A stretch of DNA of 5,934 nucleotides from Fidelibacterota bacterium (GCA_014239355.1 JAAZYZ010000032.1:1-5934), one strand, 5' to 3'; shown: positions 1 through 5,749, counted from the stretch's first letter. The notes: generated by a model not told the origin, from the sequence alone. A program made the numbers and translations.

Positions 1-242
1 GATGATATATCAAAATCTAATAATAATTCTTGAACTCTTGATTTCATTTCTTGAGCAGCTTTATTTGTAAAAGTAACTGCTAAAATACTATCTGGAGACA
101 TCCCTTGCTCTTTAATTAAATATGCGATTTTGTAGGTTAAAACCCTAGTTTTACCACTACCTGCTCCAGCAAAAATTAAATTTGGTTGTCCAATACTCTT
201 AACAGCTTTTAACTGTTTTTCATTTAAATTATTTAAATCCAT
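1..242 (-). CDS. UvrD/PcrA-type superfamily 1 DNA helicase, N-terminal fragment
   Basis: This is the first 80 codons of an ATP-dependent 3'-5' DNA helicase of the UvrD/PcrA/Rep family, cut by the left edge of the window. The fragment begins with a Q-motif region (LNEKQLKAV, residues 7-14, with Gln10). The Walker A loop GAGSGKT follows at 26-32 (Lys31 and Thr32 bind ATP), then [12 protein letters not shown], and motif Ia [14 protein letters not shown] at 53-66, which contacts single-stranded DNA. Family members act in nucleotide excision repair, mismatch repair and clearing of replication or transcription conflicts. The start at 242 is supported by the usual short distance from Met to the Q motif and by a purine-rich stretch (GTGAGA) just upstream. 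The start lies inside the last codons of mltG, so the two genes are probably translated from one mRNA. UvrD, PcrA, Rep and related nucleases cannot be told apart from this fragment, so no symbol is given. Confidence 0.93.
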   Translation of the reverse strand, partial: MDLNNLNEKQLKAVKSIGQPNLIFAGAGSGKTRVLTYKIAYLIKEQGMSPDSILAVTFTNKAAQEMKSRVQELLLDFDIS

Positions 243-1251
243 TTATTCTCACATCTCTTAAATATTTTTTCCTAGCCTGCTCATGACCTTTAAATGTCTC
301 ATTAAATACATGCTTACCAAAATTGTTAGGGTCTTTAACAAAATAAAGATAATCTGTTTTTAAAGGTTGATATGCAGCTATAATTGCATCTAAACCTGGA
401 TTATTAATAGGTCCTGGAGGCAATCCTTTATATTTATATGTATTATAAAGACTATTAATTTCTAAATCTTTATTCATTAACCTTCTATTTTTACCTGGTA
501 TGATATATTGAATAGTTGCATTTGCATCTAAAAACATCTTTTTATTTAATCTATTATGAAAAACAGAAGATATAGAAGCCATCTCATTAATATCCATAGC
601 TTCCCCCTGTATAATAGAAGCAAGTATTATTAAATCTTGAAAAGTAAATCCATATTTTTGATAATCCATTTCATCTAAATTTACAGTATTTTTAAATTGA
701 TTAACCATCATAGTGATAATTTCTATCTCGGTTTGATTTGAAGATATGAAATAAGTTTCTGGGAAAAGATATCCTTCTAAATATTTGATAGACCCAATAT
801 CTAATGTATTAATAAAAATTTTATCACTACATAAATCATTAAATCTAATAGAATCTGCTAAGTTAGACTGATGTAATCTTCTAGCTATTTGTTTAATATC
901 CCAACCTTCAGGTATTGTTATACTAATATAATCATAACCAGAACTTGTTAATCTTAAAAGAAGATCTTTTATATTGTAAATATCTGAAAAATTATATTTA
1001 CCTGGCTTAATTGAGGTATCTAAAAATAATAATTTTGAAGCAATTAAAAATGAAAAGGGTTCACTTATAATATTCATATCAACTAACCTATATGCAATTT
1101 GATATGCACTTTCATTTTTTTTGACTTCAAATTTACAATCTGAACATATAATTTGAGTAGTTATTATCGAGAAATATAATAATATAATCGAAATAATAAT
1201 AATCGACAGTGGCAATAATATTAATTTGTAGTCTGTAGTTTTAAAATTCAT
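229..1251 (-). CDS. mltG: Endolytic murein transglycosylase MltG (YceG-like)
   Basis: This is an inner-membrane lytic transglycosylase that cleaves nascent peptidoglycan glycan strands and is thought to set strand length or act as a terminase. The 340-aa length is normal for the family. A single transmembrane helix spans about residues 9-32 with a short cytoplasmic N-terminus. A LysM-like region follows (about 40-110), then the YceG catalytic region: PEGW at 114-117, [10 protein letters not shown] at 158-167, ASIIQGE at 211-217 with the expected catalytic Glu217, FHNRL at 231-235, YNTY at 269-272 and GLPPGPI at 276-282, then YLYFV at 301-305. All the family hallmarks are present, so it should be active. 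The ATG at 1251 places the helix correctly; no Shine-Dalgarno is seen. Residues 36-39 form a CxxC just outside the membrane. The last 14 nt overlap the downstream helicase gene, which indicates translational coupling. Confidence 0.95.
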   Translation of the reverse strand: MNFKTTDYKLILLPLSIIIISIILLYFSIITTQIICSDCKFEVKKNESAYQIAYRLVDMNIISEPFSFLIASKLLFLDTSIKPGKYNFSDIYNIKDLLLRLTSSGYDYISITIPEGWDIKQIARRLHQSNLADSIRFNDLCSDKIFINTLDIGSIKYLEGYLFPETYFISSNQTEIEIITMMVNQFKNTVNLDEMDYQKYGFTFQDLIILASIIQGEAMDINEMASISSVFHNRLNKKMFLDANATIQYIIPGKNRRLMNKDLEINSLYNTYKYKGLPPGPINNPGLDAIIAAYQPLKTDYLYFVKDPNNFGKHVFNETFKGHEQARKKYLRDVRINGFK

Positions 1252-1290
1252 AGAATTATAATGTGCTTAAATTTAAGCACAGAGCAATAA
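1252..1290 (-). promoter_or_regulatory. Candidate mltG promoter
   Basis: On the minus strand a perfect TATAAT hexamer (1260 down to 1255) lies 3 nt before the mltG ATG. No good -35 stands at the ideal distance; TTGCTC at 1287-1282 is the nearest match but leaves a 21-nt spacer. If TATAAT is the -10 box, transcription would begin at or within a few bases of the ATG and give a leaderless mRNA. In AT-rich DNA this hexamer can occur by chance, so this is a weak inference. Confidence 0.35.
1262..1281. promoter_or_regulatory. Perfect 20-bp palindrome, possible operator
   Basis: The half-site TGTGCTTAAA is followed directly by its exact reverse complement, giving 10 + 10 bp with no mismatch and no gap. 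It starts 10 nt upstream of the mltG ATG and directly upstream of the candidate TATAAT box, in the gap between two divergently transcribed genes. This is where a dimeric repressor would block RNA polymerase. It could also fold as a hairpin with an AATT loop, but no T-tract follows on either strand, so terminator function is unlikely. No regulator is encoded in the window, and the half-site does not match an operator I recognise. Confidence 0.5.
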
Positions 1291-1324
1291 TAATACTTGG
1301 ATTAATTAATATTAATATTTTAAC

Positions 1325-1353
1325 TTTTCAGTCCTAATTAGTTGCCTTATATT
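1325..1353 (+). promoter_or_regulatory. Candidate promoter for the small membrane protein and tRNA-Asp
   Basis: TTTTCA (1325-1330, four of six matches to TTGACA) is separated by 17 nt from TATATT (1348-1353, five of six matches to TATAAT). The predicted start of transcription is near 1360, at the ATG at 1359, so the message would be leaderless. No Shine-Dalgarno precedes that ATG, which fits. The region is so AT-rich that chance matches are likely. Confidence 0.35.
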
Positions 1354-1358
1354 TATAT

Positions 1359-1550
1359 ATGAATTGGCCGTTTAATAAAACTAATTATGTGATTTTTGGT
1401 ATAGGAGTGCTTAGTATAATAATAGGATTTTTGATTATATCTTTTAATTCTGTTGATAGTATTCAAAGCACAAGAATTGGTCCAGTTATACTTTTTATAG
1501 GTTATTGCATTATTATACCTATATCAATTATGTATAATCAAAAAAATTAA
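1359..1550 (+). CDS. Small two-helix membrane protein, DUF3098-like
   Basis: This 63-aa protein has an N-terminal FNKTNYVIFGIG motif (residues 5-16) and two hydrophobic segments at about 9-28 and 40-58, joined by a short polar loop (NSVDSIQSTRIGP). The FxKxNY opening, two helices and IGPVIL-type start of the second helix resemble the DUF3098 family of small integral membrane proteins common in Bacteroidota and relatives; that match is from memory. The function is unknown. No Shine-Dalgarno is visible, and the ATG at 1359 is the only sensible start because it places the conserved motif at the N-terminus. The stop codon is followed after 3 nt by tRNA-Asp, so the two are almost certainly on one transcript. 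The coherent hydrophobic pattern and family resemblance argue against a chance open frame. Confidence 0.72.
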   Translation: MNWPFNKTNYVIFGIGVLSIIIGFLIISFNSVDSIQSTRIGPVILFIGYCIIIPISIMYNQKN

Positions 1551-1553
1551 ATT

Positions 1554-1628
1554 GGGGTGGTAGTTCAATTTGGTTAGAGCACCTGCCTGTCACGCAGGAC
1601 GTTGCGGGTTCGAGTCCCGTCCATCCCG
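1554..1628 (+). tRNA. tRNA-Asp (anticodon GUC)
   Basis: A full 75-nt cloverleaf can be drawn. The acceptor stem GGGGTGG/CCATCCC (1554-1560 with 1621-1627) has one G-U pair. The D-arm is GTTC/GAGC (1563-1566 with 1577-1580). The anticodon stem CCTGC/GCAGG (1582-1586 with 1594-1598) encloses the loop CTGTCAC with anticodon GTC at 1589-1591. The T-arm is GCGGG/CCCGT around TTCGAGT. The discriminator base is G1628, as expected for tRNA-Asp. The 3' CCA is not encoded and must be added by a CCA-adding enzyme. The gene starts 3 nt after a protein stop codon, so its 5' end must be released by RNase P from a longer transcript. Confidence 0.98.
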
Positions 1629-1632
1629 CTCT

Positions 1633-1663
1633 AAAAAGGCCCTTGCTTCGGTAAGGGTTTTTT
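1633..1663. terminator. Intrinsic terminator with UUCG tetraloop, probably bidirectional
   Basis: The stem CCCTTGC/GTAAGGG (1640-1646 with 1651-1657, one G-U pair) closes the very stable tetraloop TTCG and is followed by six T residues (1658-1663), a classic rho-independent terminator for the small-protein/tRNA-Asp transcript. On the minus strand the same stem is followed, after two bases, by five T residues (complement of AAAAA at 1633-1637). It can therefore also stop transcription coming from the barrel gene, whose stop codon begins one base beyond the T-tract. Confidence 0.9.
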
Positions 1664-1664
1664 G

Positions 1665-3173
1665 TTATTTGATATTTTTAGAAAAACCAATACCAAAAAC
1701 ATTTGACTTCCTTTTAGGTAAGTTAAATCTAGGGTTTATACCCTGAATAGGGATTCCTAAGTTATCTAAAAATTCAAACTCATACATCAAATAAATATCA
1801 TAATTTTTATATTTTTTTCGCATATCAACCTTAAACTCTAATTTATATTCTGGAACATAGAAAAAATCTTCCTCATTACTTAAACGCACACTTTCATATA
1901 CTCCGTGACGTTCATGATTAAGTGATAAAATAATATCAGATTTATCAGATAAATAACCTATATAAAATAAAAAATCATCAGAATCTGTTCCACTATGAGC
2001 TGTAAATCGTCTTCCATTATATAAATGAAAATCAAAAAGGTGTCTTCCATACCAATTAGGAGTTGAATCACCTTCTAAACGATTAGGATATCTACCTGTT
2101 ACTAAATCAGCATATTCAAGACCTATGATTAAATTTTCATTATTAAATAAACCATATTTTCGAAATCCCATTAGCTTTGTAGCACTATGATCAGGATGTT
2201 GAAAAAAATCATAAATATCCCACCTATGATCATCCCACCCCAATTCAAAATACAATTTTAATTTAGGTTCTGGTAATAATGTGCTTATAAAAAAACTAAA
2301 TGTTTGATCAACGTCATCAGAAGGGTTTTGATGATCATTGCTTTCATATAAACTCTTTTTAAAAAAATTTTCAAATGGTAGAAGCATTGCTTCTGATAGA
2401 CTAATATCATCACTAGTTAAAGAGCCTCCGCTTAAAAAGGACCTAAAAAAACCAATGGTTGTAATTTGATTTCCATAATAGGTTACATCACCAGCAAGAC
2501 CCGTGTAATAAGGCTCAGTTATATTTTTATCAAGCTTAGAAAAAACATATTTAAAATTATAACCAAAAGAACTCATTTTCTTTTCAGAAGTTGTTCCTAA
2601 GAAAAAATAATTAAATCCTGAGGTGTTATTTGACATATGCAAGGAATTATGTATGCCTGGTCCCCACCACATATTTGTATTAGACAGTCCAATTCCAAAA
2701 TCCTTATTATGAAGAATAAGCTGAGTTTCTCTTAAACCATAATCAATATAAGGCCTTTCTGTATGAGAAGCTCCATCATTTAAAGCTTGAAACATTGGAT
2801 CTGTATGCTGAGTATTAAATGCTAAATTTTCTGATGTAAAAAAATAGGGTTCAATAGAAAAATATAAATACTTATTAAAATAATCAAAGTGAACAGAATT
2901 ATATAAATTACTACCCTTTGCAACCCATCGATTAGAAGTGTTTTCTAAATTTGGAGCATTATCATTATAATAGTACCAAGTATTATATGAAAGACCCATC
3001 TGATCGTCATACTCACTTTTAAATGCAGGCCTTATATTTAAATCTACATCATAGTCATTTTGATCAAATTGTTGACTTTCATGATAAAATAAATAAAATG
3101 GGTCAGCCTCAAAATATAGATTCGAGGAAAATAAAAAACTAAAAAATAAGTATAAATAAATAGTATGATACAT
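1665..3173 (-). CDS. Capsule assembly Wzi-family outer-membrane beta-barrel protein
   Basis: This 502-aa exported protein has a short hydrophobic signal sequence (about residues 1-20) and then alternating aromatic/polar segments typical of an outer-membrane beta-barrel. The diagnostic stretch is SNTNMWWGPGIHNSLHMSNN at 164-183: the WWGPG (169-173) and SNN (181-183) motifs match the capsule assembly protein Wzi family (PF14052). A second typical region is AHSGTDSDDFLFYIGY at 392-407. In Escherichia coli, Wzi is a lectin-like barrel that anchors group 1 capsule at the surface. Distant members occur widely in Bacteroidota-like bacteria with untested roles, so polysaccharide binding is inferred. 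No glycosyltransferase or wza/wzc-like gene is nearby. The gene follows the serine hydrolase after 61 nt and ends at a strong terminator. No clear Shine-Dalgarno precedes the ATG. Confidence 0.82.
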   Translation of the reverse strand: MYHTIYLYLFFSFLFSSNLYFEADPFYLFYHESQQFDQNDYDVDLNIRPAFKSEYDDQMGLSYNTWYYYNDNAPNLENTSNRWVAKGSNLYNSVHFDYFNKYLYFSIEPYFFTSENLAFNTQHTDPMFQALNDGASHTERPYIDYGLRETQLILHNKDFGIGLSNTNMWWGPGIHNSLHMSNNTSGFNYFFLGTTSEKKMSSFGYNFKYVFSKLDKNITEPYYTGLAGDVTYYGNQITTIGFFRSFLSGGSLTSDDISLSEAMLLPFENFFKKSLYESNDHQNPSDDVDQTFSFFISTLLPEPKLKLYFELGWDDHRWDIYDFFQHPDHSATKLMGFRKYGLFNNENLIIGLEYADLVTGRYPNRLEGDSTPNWYGRHLFDFHLYNGRRFTAHSGTDSDDFLFYIGYLSDKSDIILSLNHERHGVYESVRLSNEEDFFYVPEYKLEFKVDMRKKYKNYDIYLMYEFEFLDNLGIPIQGINPRFNLPKRKSNVFGIGFSKNIK

Positions 3174-3234
3174 AGTGATTGAATTTAGCTCTATTTTAAT
3201 GATATTTCAAATTATAAATACATAAAGTTTTACT

Positions 3235-4725
3235 TTAAGTGAGTATTATATTTACTAATAAAATAATGTCTTGTATATTTATTTGGTTATCAAAATTTAA
3301 ATCTCCATTATCTATATACTGACCTTCAATTATTGTATTAGCAAGTAAAATAACATCCAATATATTAAGCATCATGTCAGAGTTTAAGTCTCCAAATAAT
3401 TCAAACCCATACTGATCAGAAAAATCAAAAACAGCATTTTCGACCTGTATGATAGCATTGTAATTAGCGCAATTAGCAAGTACTATAACTCCTAGCTGAT
3501 CAGATAAAGAAATAAACATTTCTGTGCTTACAGCCTTATCTCCTCCATTGTGGCCAAACAAGCTTCTTCCTGCTTGATTCTTGTAATACCATATAAATGC
3601 TTGTTGTGAATCAATATTTGGATAAGGAATAGATTTCATATATTCTATAGTTTCCTCTTCTAGTATACGGATATCTTTATATATACCTCCATTACTATAA
3701 AGGACTAAAAATTTGGCTAAATCTAATGATGATATCCTAAGCTGACCTGAAGGATAATCAGAATATCCATAATGATCTATTGGTGAAAACCCAACGCCAT
3801 CTCCAGTACCATCTTCTCCGCATACCTGTTCATAATCATCACAACAATCTCCATAAGAATTACATGCTTGATCACATTGACAAGGATTCGAAGAATTAAA
3901 AACTCCACACCCAATATCATAACAACTGTTTCCAGAACCATCGGAAGAAACCTCATAAGGTATAGCAATATTACTTATATCAAGTTCAGACAAAAACCAT
4001 CGACCGCTCATATCTAAAGGCTCAAAAATATGCTGATTACAATATTCATTAAATGGTTGAGAACTAATAGCTTCAACTAAATAACCAATAAGAGCAGCAC
4101 CAATATTACTATAAGAAAAATTTGTACCTGGAGCATTATTAGTAAAATTAAGATTTTGATTGTAAAAATCTCCACCTGGTACTAAATACTCTTCTAAATA
4201 AACACTTAATTCTATCTCAGAATCACCCTCATAATAAGGCATCACACCCCAATTATCTTTTATCCCTGAAGTGTGAGATAAAAGCATTTTAGCAGTAATA
4301 GGAATTAGCGGAAAATCTGGATGTCTAACTTCAAATGGTAAATAGCTATTAATATTTTGATTCAAATTAATAAGACCATTTTCCCATAATTTCATCAAAG
4401 CAGTTGCTGTAACAGTCTTCGAAACTGATGCAAGCATAAACATAGTACTATCTGAGACCATAATACCTTCTTCGACATTGGCCATGCCAAATGCTTTATT
4501 CCAGACAATATACTCACCTTCTACAACAGAAACTGATAAGCCAGGAACATTATTTAACTCTACAACATTCTCAATAAAATTAATTAATTCTTCTTCATTT
4601 CTATATTGATGATTAGACAAAGTATTAGAAGCATTAAAATCTTGCCTAATTCTTATCTTTTCTCTAATAATGTCATCATTAGACCATAGAGCACATAAAG
4701 TTAGTAAAAGTATTAAATATCGCAT
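3235..4725 (-). CDS. Secreted serine hydrolase (beta-lactamase/class C PBP fold, PF00144) with internal somatomedin-B-like module and C-terminal dockerin-like repeats
   Basis: This 496-aa exported enzyme has a signal peptide at about residues 1-16. The catalytic domain (about 45-435) has the class C beta-lactamase/DD-peptidase signature: SVSK at 100-103 (nucleophile Ser100, Lys103), YSN at 205-207 (general base Tyr205) and HNG at 392-394. LLSHTSGI (148-155) and YPSGQLRISSLDLAKF (324-339) are also typical. The substrate cannot be read from sequence: PF00144 includes DD-peptidases, esterases and D-amino-acid hydrolases. Between about 262 and 315 an eight-cysteine insert interrupts the domain (see separate entry), and residues 445-490 carry two dockerin-type calcium loops. 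The gene lies 14 nt downstream of the DNPH1-like gene; a weak Shine-Dalgarno-like GTGAG precedes the ATG. The export signal and disulfide-rich module place the mature protein outside the cytoplasm. Confidence 0.9.
   Translation of the reverse strand: MRYLILLLTLCALWSNDDIIREKIRIRQDFNASNTLSNHQYRNEEELINFIENVVELNNVPGLSVSVVEGEYIVWNKAFGMANVEEGIMVSDSTMFMLASVSKTVTATALMKLWENGLINLNQNINSYLPFEVRHPDFPLIPITAKMLLSHTSGIKDNWGVMPYYEGDSEIELSVYLEEYLVPGGDFYNQNLNFTNNAPGTNFSYSNIGAALIGYLVEAISSQPFNEYCNQHIFEPLDMSGRWFLSELDISNIAIPYEVSSDGSGNSCYDIGCGVFNSSNPCQCDQACNSYGDCCDDYEQVCGEDGTGDGVGFSPIDHYGYSDYPSGQLRISSLDLAKFLVLYSNGGIYKDIRILEEETIEYMKSIPYPNIDSQQAFIWYYKNQAGRSLFGHNGGDKAVSTEMFISLSDQLGVIVLANCANYNAIIQVENAVFDFSDQYGFELFGDLNSDMMLNILDVILLANTIIEGQYIDNGDLNFDNQINIQDIILLVNIILT
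3256..3391 (-). other. Dockerin-like pair of calcium-binding repeats at the hydrolase C-terminus
   Basis: Two EF-hand-like loops lie at residues 446-457 (DLNSDMMLNILD) and 475-486 (DLNFDNQINIQD), each followed by a short helix rich in Ile/Leu/Val. Ligand positions 1, 3, 5, 9 and 12 are D, N, D, N, D in both, the dockerin type I pattern. The repeats are 29 residues apart and end the protein. Many secreted proteins outside cellulosome-forming bacteria carry such tails, so calcium-stabilised anchoring or export is more likely than cellulosome assembly. No cohesin is present in the window. Confidence 0.82.
3820..3924 (-). other. Somatomedin-B-like domain inside the serine hydrolase
   Basis: Residues 268-302 contain eight cysteines at 268, 273, 282, 284, 288, 294, 295 and 302. 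The successive spacings are 5, 9, 2, 4, 6, 1 and 7. From memory, human vitronectin somatomedin B has 4, 10, 2, 4, 6, 1 and 7, nearly identical. The core CQCDQAC...CCDDYEQVC fits the somatomedin-B signature C-x-C-x(3)-C-x(5,6)-C-C-x-[DN]-[FY]-x(3)-C throughout. The module is bounded by Gly/Ser/Asp-rich linkers (SSDGSGNS and GEDGTGDG). In animals such domains are compact disulfide knots that bind proteins. Its role here is unknown. Confidence 0.85.
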
Positions 4726-4739
4726 TATAAACTCACAAT

Positions 4740-5153
4740 TTAAATTGAAGATAGAAACTCATCTAATAATAACTTAGCTTCATCAACTGTATTATATTCT
4801 TTACAAATAAGTTTTTTATTCCCAGAAACCATTGCAGATAGAGTCTTTTTATACTTTGGGTTAAATAAACATAATATGGGTATATCAAGTGTTTCAGCAA
4901 AACCAATCTCATATCCTACTCCAAGAGATGGCATCGTAACATCAGCAACCATAACATCAGATGATTTTAACCAATCAACATCTCTTTCAAAAATATAGTT
5001 ATCTGATCTATGTAACTCACTTTTCTCAATATCTTTGTGACCTACATGCTCTGTTAATACTTCACCAAAGGTAGCTAAATAATTAATTAACTTGAGGTAG
5101 TTACCCTCTTCATCTCGACCACCTCTAATTGAACCTGCAAAATATATTTTCAT
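4740..5153 (-). CDS. DNPH1/Rcl-like 2'-deoxynucleoside 5'-phosphate N-hydrolase
   Basis: This 137-aa protein of the nucleoside 2-deoxyribosyltransferase superfamily closely follows vertebrate DNPH1 (Rcl), which hydrolyses the N-glycosidic bond of 2'-deoxynucleoside monophosphates, notably 5-hydroxymethyl-dUMP, to free base and deoxyribose 5-phosphate. Visible blocks are IYFAGSIRGGRD (3-14, phosphate-binding loop), GEVLTEHVG (30-38), ERDVDWL (56-62), PSLGVGYEIG (75-84), ILCLF (93-97) and LSAMVSGN (105-112). By alignment from memory Glu82 is the nucleophile, Asp58 the partner acid, and Ser76 and Ser106 phosphate contacts; their 24-residue spacings match the mammalian enzymes. The start at 5153 is chosen because MKIYFAG opens directly on the first beta strand. 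The frame stays open upstream to 5255, but that 34-codon extension has no family counterpart and would overlap the preceding gene. It lies 10 nt after the 186-aa gene and 14 nt before the hydrolase. The exact substrate (hmdUMP, dGMP or a ribonucleotide) is unproven. Confidence 0.9.
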   Translation of the reverse strand: MKIYFAGSIRGGRDEEGNYLKLINYLATFGEVLTEHVGHKDIEKSELHRSDNYIFERDVDWLKSSDVMVADVTMPSLGVGYEIGFAETLDIPILCLFNPKYKKTLSAMVSGNKKLICKEYNTVDEAKLLLDEFLSSI

Positions 5154-5163
5154 ATAGATATTT

Positions 5164-5724
5164 CTACCATAACAGTGATTTTGATTTAATTTTAATATTA
5201 ATAGAGGGCCATATTTCATCAGGTTCATTACTTGTGCCTCTATAAACAGTACCATTTTTTATATCATATTGCAAAAGAACACCTATTTGTACACCCATAT
5301 CAAATTTTACTATATTAGGTATTTCAATTTCTTTAAATGCATCACTATTAATATCAATCGCTAAAGCACCTGTAATAAAAGGAAGAAATTCTATGTTACT
5401 ATTCCAACCTATTATATAGTTAATTGAAGGGGTACATGAAACATATGGAGAGATATAAAAATCAAAAAAAGGAATTTGAAAATCTTTATCAAGGAAAGAA
5501 TGCTTCAGACCCATTCCAATTCCACCTGTAAATGGAATAGGAAATACACCATAAGTATAATAGACCTGAGTCTTACTATTTATATTATTGAAAAAAACGG
5601 TTTTATTAATAACCCCAAATATACCTAATTTGTCACTTATACCTATTGAGGTTATTGTGGCCTCAGGTTTTCCTGATGATAATACAAAAGATAATAAAAA
5701 TGTATAAACTAATATTTTTTTCAT
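5164..5724 (-). CDS. Secreted protein of unknown function, possible small outer-membrane barrel
   Basis: I do not recognise a family for this 186-aa protein. It starts with a convincing signal peptide: MKKILVYTFLLSFVLSSG, with a KK n-region, a hydrophobic core at about 4-15 and likely cleavage near residue 17. The mature part is rich in aromatic residues, glycine and short alternating hydrophobic stretches (for example VYYTYGVFPIPFTGGIGMGL at 54-73 and NYIIGWNSNIEFLPFITGAL at 102-121), which suggests beta strands, perhaps a small outer-membrane barrel. It has one cysteine (Cys97) and no catalytic motif I can name. The ATG at 5724 is immediately preceded by an in-frame stop codon, so the start cannot lie further upstream. 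The gene ends 10 nt before the DNPH1-like gene and is probably the first gene of that transcription unit. Confidence 0.75.
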   Translation of the reverse strand: MKKILVYTFLLSFVLSSGKPEATITSIGISDKLGIFGVINKTVFFNNINSKTQVYYTYGVFPIPFTGGIGMGLKHSFLDKDFQIPFFDFYISPYVSCTPSINYIIGWNSNIEFLPFITGALAIDINSDAFKEIEIPNIVKFDMGVQIGVLLQYDIKNGTVYRGTSNEPDEIWPSINIKIKSKSLLW

Positions 5725-5749
5725 TTAATAAACTAAATCCTATATTATT

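Noticed and set aside
1305..1316. A 12-bp palindrome ATTAATATTAAT
   Set aside because: It is made only of A and T in a low-complexity AT stretch and is expected by chance.
3211..3216. TATAAT on the minus strand upstream of the Wzi-like gene as a separate promoter
   Set aside because: No usable -35 element stands at the proper distance, and the hexamer is frequent in such AT-rich gaps. A promoter here is possible but not supported.
3256..3391. Evidence for a cellulosome
   Set aside because: Dockerin-like tails alone are common in secreted proteins of non-cellulosomal bacteria, and no cohesin, scaffoldin or glycoside hydrolase is in the window.
3777..3968. A 63-codon open frame on the minus strand inside the serine hydrolase gene
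   Set aside because: It lies wholly within the hydrolase coding region in another frame, over the SMB-like segment, and its Met/Ile/Val-rich product looks like a shadow of that gene.
3235..4725. Reading the hydrolase as an antibiotic-resistance beta-lactamase
   Set aside because: SxxK, YxN and HxG are shared by the whole PF00144 superfamily. The HNG motif, the insert and the dockerin-like tail fit an environmental secreted hydrolase better than an AmpC enzyme.
4690..4725. A lipoprotein signal (LLTLC) at the N-terminus of the hydrolase
   Set aside because: The residue before Cys11 is Leu, where a lipobox needs Gly, Ala or Ser, so an ordinary signal peptide is more likely.
5154..5255. A 34-codon N-terminal extension of the DNPH1-like protein
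   Set aside because: The extension matches nothing in the family, would overlap the upstream 186-aa gene by about 90 nt, and the natural N-terminus MKIYFAG begins at 5153.
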